From Acidimicrobiaceae bacterium (GTDB lineage Bacteria; Actinomycetota; Acidimicrobiia; Acidimicrobiales; Ilumatobacteraceae): a stretch of 10,289 nucleotides of DNA. Below the pieces are notes generated by a model, which made no database searches, had not been told where the DNA came from, and saw only the letters and a program-made list of their open reading frames with translations. The stretch spans positions 1-10,289 of the forward strand of contig DMQJ01000514.1 of NCBI GenBank assembly GCA_003455715.1, in the 5' to 3' direction. Shown here in pieces: positions 1-5,866 of this stretch. The position numbers were made by a program, and so were the translations under genes. Positions within the stretch are counted from its first letter, which is position 1. Every line of letters starts with the position of its first letter.

Positions 1-1086
1 CCATCGCGCGGCCGTGCGTCCGTTGCCGTTGCCGCCGGGATCGTGCTCGCTGTCGCCACGGTCGGTTCGGGCGTGGTGGTGAAGAACGCAGTAGCTGCTG
101 CGGAAGACGACGAAGAGTTGGAGTGCCTCGACTCGGTCGACAACTGCGATCTGCCGCTCGACGCGGTCACGCTTGCCGGCGCCCACAATGCGATGTCGGC
201 ATCGCCCTACCCCGGCTGGCTGTTCGCCGAGCAGACCCGCACCCTTCGCCAGCAGCTCAACGATGGGGTGCGGGCACTCCTCATCGACGCTCACTACGGG
301 CGACGGTCCAGCATCGTGGTGCCCGGCGCGCGCAACCGGCTGGTGCTCACCGACGTTGCCGCAGAGCTTGCGGTGCCCGGCTCGGAGGTGCCCGACCCGC
401 TGCTCCGCGAACGAGCGGAGGAGTTGGCGGCGACCGCTCCTTCCAGTGGTGCCGGTGCCCGCGACGTGTACCTGTGTCACAACTTCTGCGAGTTGGGCGC
501 GGTGCGCATGGCCGACGAGCTGGTGGAGGTGCGTCGCTTCCTCGACGAGAACCCCGGCGAACTGGTGGTGATCGTGGTGCAGAACGCTGTCTCGGCGGGC
601 GACGCGCAGGCGGCGTTCGAGGAGGCTGGCCTGGCCTCGCGTGCAGCCATCCTCGAACCTGGGGAACCACTGCCGACGGTGAGCGAACTGCTCTACGCGG
701 GCACGCCGTTGCTGGTGTTCGCCGAGCGGGCCGACCCCGACGCCGCCGACTGGTACATGCCGATGTACGAGTGGTTCCAGGAGACCCTCTACACGTGGGA
801 CTCGATCGACAGCTTCACGTGCGAGCCCAACCGCGGCGACGCCGACAACCCGTTCATGCTCATCAACCATTGGGTGTCGCGTGCCCCGCCCGACCCGGGC
901 ATCGCCCGTGCCGCTAATGCCGAAGCGGTGCTCCTGGAACGGTTCGAGGAGTGTGTCGCCGACCGGGGTGTGCGGGCCACCATCATCGCCGCCGACTTCG
1001 CCACGTCGGGCGATCTCGTGCGCACCACTCGACGGCTCACCGAGGAGTCGGCCGAAGCGCTGTTTGCCGAAGCAGGCGAGCCGTAG
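1..1086 (+). CDS. Secreted PI-PLC X-domain-like phosphodiesterase, 5' end outside window
   Basis: The reading frame is open from the first base to a TAG at 1084-1086, giving 361 residues. The true start lies upstream; a GTG at 43 is only an internal candidate. The first ~35 residues carry an Arg, then a hydrophobic Ala/Val/Gly run ending in an AVAAAEDD-like stretch, which fits a signal peptide or membrane anchor followed by an acidic mature N-terminus. The mature part matches the PLC-like phosphodiesterase TIM barrel. It has LAGAHNAMS (first catalytic-type His, codon 62 of the window frame), RALLIDAHYG soon after, YLCHNFCELG (second His, codon 160), then the strand ELVVIVVQN and a late LINHWV motif. 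Six Cys in the mature part (two near codons 42 and 49, two beside the second His, two later) suggest disulfides and export. The family cleaves phosphodiester head groups such as phosphoinositides; the substrate here is unknown. It abuts the next gene tail to tail and probably does not belong to the redox cluster. Confidence 0.85.
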   Translation, partial: PSRGRASVAVAAGIVLAVATVGSGVVVKNAVAAAEDDEELECLDSVDNCDLPLDAVTLAGAHNAMSASPYPGWLFAEQTRTLRQQLNDGVRALLIDAHYGRRSSIVVPGARNRLVLTDVAAELAVPGSEVPDPLLRERAEELAATAPSSGAGARDVYLCHNFCELGAVRMADELVEVRRFLDENPGELVVIVVQNAVSAGDAQAAFEEAGLASRAAILEPGEPLPTVSELLYAGTPLLVFAERADPDAADWYMPMYEWFQETLYTWDSIDSFTCEPNRGDADNPFMLINHWVSRAPPDPGIARAANAEAVLLERFEECVADRGVRATIIAADFATSGDLVRTTRRLTEESAEALFAEAGEP

Positions 1087-2136
1087 CTACAGGCCCGCCA
1101 CCGCCGGGATCACCTCGGCGCCGGTGAGCTCCAACGCGGCGAACAGTTCGTCGTCGGGCATGCCGCCCATGTCGAGCATCAGCAGGTGAGTGTCGATGCC
1201 CAGTTGCTCGTGCAACTGACCCATCCGGTCGACCACTTCAGCGGGGGAACCGCAGATGGCGACGGTCTGCGTCATCGTCTCGAAGTCTTGGAGCGGAAAC
1301 AGCCCGATGGCCTTGCCGGCCTGCTCGCTCGACTGGCGTTGCCATCCGGCGACGTTGTCGAGGTAGTGCTGATACCGCGGCGCCCATCGGGCCTTGGCAT
1401 CGGCGGAGTCGCGGGCAACGAAGAAGTGGCTGCACGCCCCCACCCGAGCAAGCGCAGGGTCGTGGCCGTGGGCCGCCCACTGCTCGCGGTAGCGGTCGAC
1501 CGCAGGGCGGAACATCGACCAACTGCCGAACACGGTGGGCAGCATCAGGCGGCAACCCAACCGAGCAGCGAGATCGACCGAGTCGCGCGACACACCGCCT
1601 CCGATCCAGATCGGTGGTGGCGTCTGCGCCGGCCGCGGGTGGGTGGTCACCCGGTTGAGCGGAGGACGGAACCGCCCCTCCCACGTGACCTCCTCCTCAC
1701 ACCACAGCCGCTGCACCAACTCCACGCTCTCGGCGAACCGTTCCTTCGCCAGCGCTTCGTCCTGCCCGAAGCCCTCGTAGACGTACGGGAAGAAGGTGCC
1801 GCGCCCGAAGCACGGTTCCACCCGCCCGCCCGACAAGGCGTCGACGGTGGCGTAGTCCTCGGCGATGCGGACGGGGTCGAGGTTGGCGGCGAGTGCCACC
1901 CCGGTGGAAAGGCGCAGCGTCGAGGTCCGTTCGGCGATGGCCGCCAGCACCACTGGCGGTGCAGAGAGGATGTACTCGATGAAGTGATGCTCGCCCAGCG
2001 CCACCGATGTGAATCCGCACGCTTCGGCGAGCACGGCTTCCTCCACCAGCTGACGGTGCCGTTGCGCGGGCGTGAGCCGGGTGCCGGTGACGGGATCGTC
2101 GAGCAGGTCGCCCAACGCGAGGAGGCCGACCTCCAC
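1087..2136 (-). CDS. LLM-class flavin-dependent oxidoreductase (luciferase-like monooxygenase)
   Basis: The product is 349 residues, the usual length for bacterial luciferase-like monooxygenases. Family marks seen are the LGEHHF motif (residues 48-52), STGVALAANLDPVRIAEDYATVD (residues ~77-99), the flavin-site-type DALSGGRVEPCFGRG (about 99-113), and PPPIWIGGG further on, followed by a C-terminal helical region. Members use FMNH2 or F420 to oxidise or reduce aldehydes, alkanes, sulfonates or aromatics; the sequence does not settle which cofactor or substrate applies. The start is a GTG three bases after the stop of the upstream VOC gene, with no obvious Shine-Dalgarno, so translational coupling to that gene is likely. 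Its TAG stop directly abuts the TAG of the convergent phosphodiesterase gene. It is the last gene of a three-gene leftward unit (hydrolase, VOC protein, LLM enzyme), which suggests sequential attack on one organic substrate. Confidence 0.9.
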   Translation of the reverse strand: MEVGLLALGDLLDDPVTGTRLTPAQRHRQLVEEAVLAEACGFTSVALGEHHFIEYILSAPPVVLAAIAERTSTLRLSTGVALAANLDPVRIAEDYATVDALSGGRVEPCFGRGTFFPYVYEGFGQDEALAKERFAESVELVQRLWCEEEVTWEGRFRPPLNRVTTHPRPAQTPPPIWIGGGVSRDSVDLAARLGCRLMLPTVFGSWSMFRPAVDRYREQWAAHGHDPALARVGACSHFFVARDSADAKARWAPRYQHYLDNVAGWQRQSSEQAGKAIGLFPLQDFETMTQTVAICGSPAEVVDRMGQLHEQLGIDTHLLMLDMGGMPDDELFAALELTGAEVIPAVAGL

Positions 2137-2139
2137 GAG

Positions 2140-2649
2140 CTAGCGGGTCTTGACGGCGTTGGCGAGCGGGTCGGCGGTGAGCAACCGCCGCGCCTCAGCG
2201 GGGTCGGGCGTGAAGCCGGGAGTGTCGCGGCAGAACTCCACCATGATGCCGTTGGGGTCGACGTAGTACAGCGAGTGGCACCAGCCGTGGTCCATGTCCA
2301 TCAACGGCTTGATGCCAGCTGCGTCCATGCGGGCGCGCAAGCCGTCTTGCATCTCGGCCGTGGCGCGGAAGGCCACATGGTTCACCCACACGGGCAGGCC
2401 GACGCCATCGGACAGGTCGGTGGTGTAGTCGGGCTTCTCGCCGACGTTGTGCACTTCGAAGAATGCGATTGCTTCCTCCTTGCCCGCTTCGTCGGGCCCG
2501 ATGGAGAAGAACATGTGCCGGATCCACGAGCCCGTCTCGGGGTGCACCGTGGTTTCGGTGTACTGCAGCGGGAAACCCATCAGGTCTTCGTAGAAGTGGC
2601 GAGTGGCTTCGCAGTCCTTGGTGACATAGGCGACGTGGTGCAGCGGCAT
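2140..2649 (-). CDS. VOC-superfamily metalloprotein (extradiol dioxygenase/glyoxalase fold)
   Basis: I chose the ATG at 2649 (169 residues). The frame stays open to 2769, but the extra 40 residues are low-complexity Ser/Thr/Arg and would overlap the preceding hydrolase gene, while MPLHHVAYVTKD is a normal VOC N-terminus. Two betaalphabetabetabeta-type modules are visible. The first starts HHVAYVT with a following helix RHFYEDLMGF. The second starts VNHVAFRA (His 91) and ends in SLYYVDPNGIMVEF (Glu 138). His 5, His 91 and Glu 138 fit the 2-His-1-carboxylate metal site of type I extradiol dioxygenases; an extra His pair (121, 125) lies just before the last strand. The family includes ring-cleaving dioxygenases, glyoxalases and resistance proteins. 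At 169 residues it is shorter than classical two-domain extradiol enzymes, so a lyase or isomerase role is equally possible. The gap to the hydrolase stop is 25 bases and to the LLM start 3 bases. Confidence 0.87.
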   Translation of the reverse strand: MPLHHVAYVTKDCEATRHFYEDLMGFPLQYTETTVHPETGSWIRHMFFSIGPDEAGKEEAIAFFEVHNVGEKPDYTTDLSDGVGLPVWVNHVAFRATAEMQDGLRARMDAAGIKPLMDMDHGWCHSLYYVDPNGIMVEFCRDTPGFTPDPAEARRLLTADPLANAVKTR

Positions 2650-2674
2650 GTCGCGAGCGTACGCGTCGGAGGCT

Positions 2675-3658
2675 TCAGCGGGCGTAGCCGAGGACGATGT
2701 CGGCGATGCGCGCACCGTGCGTGTCTTGCAGGAAGTGCGCCGCATCGTCGAAGGAGTCCCACGTGGCATGTGGAATGCGCGCGTGCCAGGCCAGGCCCCA
2801 CTCGCCGGTGAACACGTTGTCGGCTAGCCCCCACACGAAGTGCACGGGCAGTTGGGTGGCGTTGATGACCTCGAAGTGCGCGGCCTGGGTATCGCCGTTG
2901 CCGCGCGCGTGGTCGTGCACAGGAATGCTGAGCGGGAACTGACGTGGGCCGGTGACACCTGGTTCGCCCAACCCGGCGAAGGGCGCGTCGTACGCAGCGC
3001 GGACGGCCTCGGCGTCGGGCGGCAGCGACGGCGTTCCGCCCTGCACTGCCACCATGACCGAATCCTGAGGCGTGGCACGCCGAGTGGCGAGCGTCATCAT
3101 CAGCCCCCACCCGAACGTGCCGGGCACGTGATCGCGGAACAGGCCGCCCGGTTGGTTCTGACTGATCCAGTTACGAATGCCCGGCGTGTACTCGTAGCCG
3201 TCGTGGTGCAGCCACGTGTTCATGATCACCAAGCGTGCAAAACGATCGGGCATCGTGGCCACCTGCGCGAGCCCGGTAGGGCCGCCCCAGTCCTGCACGA
3301 AGATGGTGACGTCGCGCAGGTCGAGATGCTCCACCAGGCGACGGAGGTTGGCGGTGTGGCGAGCGATGTCGTACCAGCCCGGCTCGGTCACCTTGTCGCT
3401 GCGCCCGAAGCCGATGTGGTCGGGTGCAATGCACCGATATCCGGCCGCCACCATCGGCGGGATGATGTGGCGGTACAGGTAGCTCCACGTGGGCATGCCA
3501 TGCACCATCAGCGCCACCGGGCCGTCGGCCGGGCCCTCGTCGAGGTAGTGCATGCGCAGGCCGTCGATGTCGAAGTAGTGGGGTGCGAACGGAAACTCGG
3601 CGAGGCCGTCGAAGTTGGCGTCGGGGGTGCGGACGAACGGGGGAACGGCTGAGGTCAT
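2675..3658 (-). CDS. Alpha/beta hydrolase, haloalkane dehalogenase subfamily I-like
   Basis: The product is 327 residues from the ATG at 3658; an in-frame GTG at 3676 would add six residues. The N-terminus (VRTPDANF, FPFAPHYFD, MHYLDEG) and the following blocks resemble Xanthobacter DhlA-type haloalkane dehalogenases: HGMPTWSYLYR (residues ~53-63), APDHIGFGRSDK (~78-89) and VQDWGGPTGLA. The predicted nucleophile is Asp 123, with the adjacent halide-binding-type Trp 124. The remaining triad candidates are Asp 280 (VWGLADNVFTG) and His 308 (DDAAHFLQ). The core fold and triad are complete. The odd point is Met 55 in HGMPTW, where DhlA-type enzymes have Glu and LinB-type enzymes have Asn; this residue contributes to the oxyanion/halide site. 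The protein may therefore hydrolyse something other than a haloalkane, such as an ester or epoxide. It is the first gene of the hydrolase-VOC-LLM unit and is divergent from the P450 gene across an 83-base gap. Confidence 0.88.
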   Translation of the reverse strand: MTSAVPPFVRTPDANFDGLAEFPFAPHYFDIDGLRMHYLDEGPADGPVALMVHGMPTWSYLYRHIIPPMVAAGYRCIAPDHIGFGRSDKVTEPGWYDIARHTANLRRLVEHLDLRDVTIFVQDWGGPTGLAQVATMPDRFARLVIMNTWLHHDGYEYTPGIRNWISQNQPGGLFRDHVPGTFGWGLMMTLATRRATPQDSVMVAVQGGTPSLPPDAEAVRAAYDAPFAGLGEPGVTGPRQFPLSIPVHDHARGNGDTQAAHFEVINATQLPVHFVWGLADNVFTGEWGLAWHARIPHATWDSFDDAAHFLQDTHGARIADIVLGYAR

Positions 3659-3741
3659 GACGCGATCATGCCGCACGGTGCATGGTCTGCAGCGCCGACT
3701 CCACTACGCCACGGAGGGAGGGTCCTTCCTACACTCCGCGC
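3659..3741. promoter_or_regulatory. Divergent promoter region between hydrolase and P450 genes
   Basis: This 83-base spacer separates two head-to-head genes and must hold the start signals for both directions. On the + strand, TACACT at 3730-3735 fits the actinobacterial -10 pattern TANNNT. A purine block (GGAGGGAGGG, 3713-3722) lies too far (about 20 bases) from the P450 ATG to be a normal Shine-Dalgarno. No convincing -35 hexamer is visible, and I could not define a clear operator palindrome by eye. Confidence 0.45.
3730..3735 (+). promoter_or_regulatory. Candidate -10 element for a leaderless P450 transcript
   Basis: TACACT matches TANNNT and ends six bases before the P450 ATG at 3742, so transcription starting seven bases downstream would begin at the A of the start codon. 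Leaderless mRNAs with this geometry are common in Actinobacteria. The absence of a well-placed Shine-Dalgarno agrees with this reading. It is a single short match, so confidence is modest. Confidence 0.4.
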
Positions 3742-4971
3742 ATGGAGCACGACGCGCCCGCCATCGACCTCATCTCTCCGGCAGCGTTCCGCCACGGCCA
3801 CCCGTGGGATCAGTACGCGTGGTTGCGTGCCAACGCCCCGGTGTATCGCCATCCGCAGGAGGGCACCGACGGGTTCTGGGCCATCACCACGTACGACGAT
3901 GTGCGCACGGTGAGTCGCCAGCCGAAGCTGTTCAGTTCGGCCGCGAAGGGTCCGATGTTGGGCGACCCGTCGCCCGAGGAGTTGGCCCCCAACCTGCAGA
4001 TGATGCTGTTCATGGACCCGCCGATTCACGACCGTTTCAAGCTGCTCGTGTCGCGTGGGTTCACCCCGAAGAACGCACAACTGCTCGCCGGTCGTATCGA
4101 CGAACTCTCGAAGGAGATCGTCGACGACGTGATCGAGCGAGGGGAGTGCGACCTGGTGGCCGACGTCGCCGGTCGCCTTCCATCGGGTCTCATCGCCGAA
4201 CTGATGGGCATTCCGCGAGCAGATGGCGAACGCCTCTACGAACTCACCGAGATCATGCACACCACCGACGACAGCGTGCACTCCGTGGAAGAGCGCATGC
4301 AGGCGGTGCTCGAGATGCTCACCTATGCGGCAGGTGTAGTGGCAGCCAAACGCGCCAACCCCGGCGACGACATTGCGTCGGCGTTGGTGCACGCCGAGAT
4401 CGACGGCGATCGGCTCACCGATGGCGAGTTGCAGTTCTTCTTCCTGCTGCTGGTGAACGCCGGCGGCGACACCACCCGCAACCTCGTGGCCGCCGGCATG
4501 CAGCAGTTGTTCGATCACCCGGCCGAGCGCGCCCGCCTGCAAGCCGACCTCGACGGGTTGCTGCCCACTGCGGTGGAGGAGATGCTGCGCTACACCAGCC
4601 CGGTCGCCAACTTCCAACGCACGGTCATGGCCGATACCACGTTGCATGGGGTGGACCTGAAGGCCGGCGACCGGGTGGCGGTGTTCTACGGGTCGGCGAA
4701 TCGTGACGAGGCGGTGTTCGCCGAACCCGACCGGTTCGATGTGGGTCGCAATCCGAACCCGCACGTGGCGTTCGGAGCGGGTGGGCCGCACCTCTGCCTC
4801 GGTCTCCATGTCGCGCGCATCGAGATCGCATCGATGTTCCGCGAGTTGTTGGTGCGCATTCCCGACATGGCTCCGGCTGGCGACCCCGAACTGCTTGCGT
4901 CGAGCTTCATCGCCGGGGTGAAGCGGATGCCGGTGCAGTGGAGCGCACCGGTTCGATCCGCAGCGCGCTGA
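3742..4971 (+). CDS. Cytochrome P450, soluble bacterial class
   Basis: The product is 409 residues from the ATG at 3742, the normal length for a soluble class I bacterial P450. The frame extends upstream to a GTG at 3682, but those 20 residues cross the promoter region and look non-coding. Diagnostic motifs are all present: the I-helix oxygen-activation motif AGGDTT at residues 240-245, ExxR in the K-helix at 280-283 (EMLR), and the haem loop FGAGGPHLCLG at 344-354 with Cys 352 as thiolate ligand. DPPIHDRFKLLVSRGF near residue 92 is the usual C-helix region that contacts haem. The haem loop style recalls actinobacterial families acting on steroids, terpenoids and fatty acids, but a family number cannot be given from this. 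No ferredoxin or ferredoxin reductase gene is in the window, so electrons must come from elsewhere. The 3' end overlaps the convergent regulator gene by 65 bases. Confidence 0.95.
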   Translation: MEHDAPAIDLISPAAFRHGHPWDQYAWLRANAPVYRHPQEGTDGFWAITTYDDVRTVSRQPKLFSSAAKGPMLGDPSPEELAPNLQMMLFMDPPIHDRFKLLVSRGFTPKNAQLLAGRIDELSKEIVDDVIERGECDLVADVAGRLPSGLIAELMGIPRADGERLYELTEIMHTTDDSVHSVEERMQAVLEMLTYAAGVVAAKRANPGDDIASALVHAEIDGDRLTDGELQFFFLLLVNAGGDTTRNLVAAGMQQLFDHPAERARLQADLDGLLPTAVEEMLRYTSPVANFQRTVMADTTLHGVDLKAGDRVAVFYGSANRDEAVFAEPDRFDVGRNPNPHVAFGAGGPHLCLGLHVARIEIASMFRELLVRIPDMAPAGDPELLASSFIAGVKRMPVQWSAPVRSAAR

Positions 4972-5866
4972 GCCCTATCGCCTCGGCGCACTCGCTGCAC
5001 GACAGTTCGGGCACGAACGGCGAACCACAGGCGACGTGGGTGGCCACCACCGACGGGCCGTCTGCGGCTGGCCGCCAACGCTCGCCCCAACGGAGAAACG
5101 AGGCAACCACGGGGAAGAGGGCCGCACCCTTCGGGGTGAGGCCATAGGCCGCGGCGTCGCGGTGCGGCCCGCGGATGGGCGCGAGCACACCGAGGGCAAC
5201 GAAGCGCCGCAGCCTGTCGGCGACGACAGCGGGTGGTGCGCCGATCTGCTCGAAGTCGCGAAAGCGCACGGCCCCGAGGAAGGAGGCGCCGAGCACCGCC
5301 GCCGACCATCGACTGCCGATGATGGCCATCGTCTCGCTGAACATTCCGGGCCCGGCTGGTTCGCGAGAAACCTGCCGCCGACGGTTGCTCCCGACCGGCA
5401 TCGAGCGGGCAAACGAACCGCTTGGCCCGAACGTCGCGTCGACACTGTCGGCGTCGACCGCTTGATGGCAGGTCGCGCAACTCAACACCGGGTGAAACGC
5501 CCAGCCACAACCTGCGTGCACCATACGTGGCAGACGGTCTGCCTGGCCCGCGACGAAGCGGCGCTCCCAGTCCCAGATGGTGAGCAGCAGCGGCCACAGG
5601 TCGATCCCGCTGGCGGTGAGTTCGTAGGTGGGCGCTGTGTGGCGCAACACGTCTTCGTCCACCAACGCTCGCAGCCTCGCCGTGAGCACCGCGTCGGAAA
5701 TGGGTAGCGAGGCCTTCCAGTCGCCGTAGCGGCGGGCGCCTTCGAAGGCGCTGCGCACGATGAGCAGCGTCCACTCGTCGCCGAGCAATCCCAGCGACGC
5801 GCCGATGGCGTTGGGTGGCTGCGGGGTCAGCGCCCGGCCCCCAGTTGTGAGGCCGGTGTCCAGCAC
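4907..5866 (-). CDS. Tandem HxlR-type transcriptional regulator (two winged HTH domains)
   Basis: The frame encodes two HxlR-like winged helix-turn-helix domains in one chain of 319 residues if started at the GTG at 5866. Domain 1 spans about residues 22-104, from GASLGLLGDEWTLLIVRSAF through TARLRALVDEDVL to WDWERRF. Domain 2 spans about 175-264, from FSETMAIIGSRWSAAVLGASF through ADRLRRFVALGVL to LRWGERW. Each domain is followed by the same H-x2-C-x9-C-x2-C pattern: His 117, Cys 120, 130, 133, and His 277, Cys 280, 290, 293. This looks like a small zinc-ribbon-type site. Typical HxlR proteins are about 100-160 residues and dimerise, so this chain would be a pseudo-dimer. The GTG start overlaps the upstream carotenoid oxygenase by 40 bases. 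A CTG at 5830, overlapping the oxygenase stop as CTGA, gives a more HxlR-like N-terminus (307 residues). It probably controls the adjoining oxygenase run and perhaps the P450. Confidence 0.83.
   Translation of the reverse strand: MLDTGLTTGGRALTPQPPNAIGASLGLLGDEWTLLIVRSAFEGARRYGDWKASLPISDAVLTARLRALVDEDVLRHTAPTYELTASGIDLWPLLLTIWDWERRFVAGQADRLPRMVHAGCGWAFHPVLSCATCHQAVDADSVDATFGPSGSFARSMPVGSNRRRQVSREPAGPGMFSETMAIIGSRWSAAVLGASFLGAVRFRDFEQIGAPPAVVADRLRRFVALGVLAPIRGPHRDAAAYGLTPKGAALFPVVASFLRWGERWRPAADGPSVVATHVACGSPFVPELSCSECAEAIGLSALRIEPVRSTAPASASPRR

Noticed and set aside
2650..2769. Longer VOC protein starting at 2769
   Set aside because: The 40 extra residues are low complexity, overlap the hydrolase gene, and precede the normal VOC N-terminus MPLHHVAYVT.
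1186..2811. Long + strand open frame of 541 codons opposite the LLM and VOC genes
   Set aside because: It is antisense to two well-supported genes, has low-complexity His/Arg/Gly/Val-rich content with no recognisable motif, and long antisense frames are expected at this GC content.
3655..4809. Minus strand open frame of 384 codons opposite the P450 gene
   Set aside because: The P450 motifs on the + strand are unambiguous; the antisense product is His/Val/Arg-rich with no domain.
4930..4951. Hairpin CCGGTGC-N8-GCACCGG as an intrinsic terminator
   Set aside because: It lies inside both coding regions before either stop codon and has no T-tract, so it is not annotated as a terminator.
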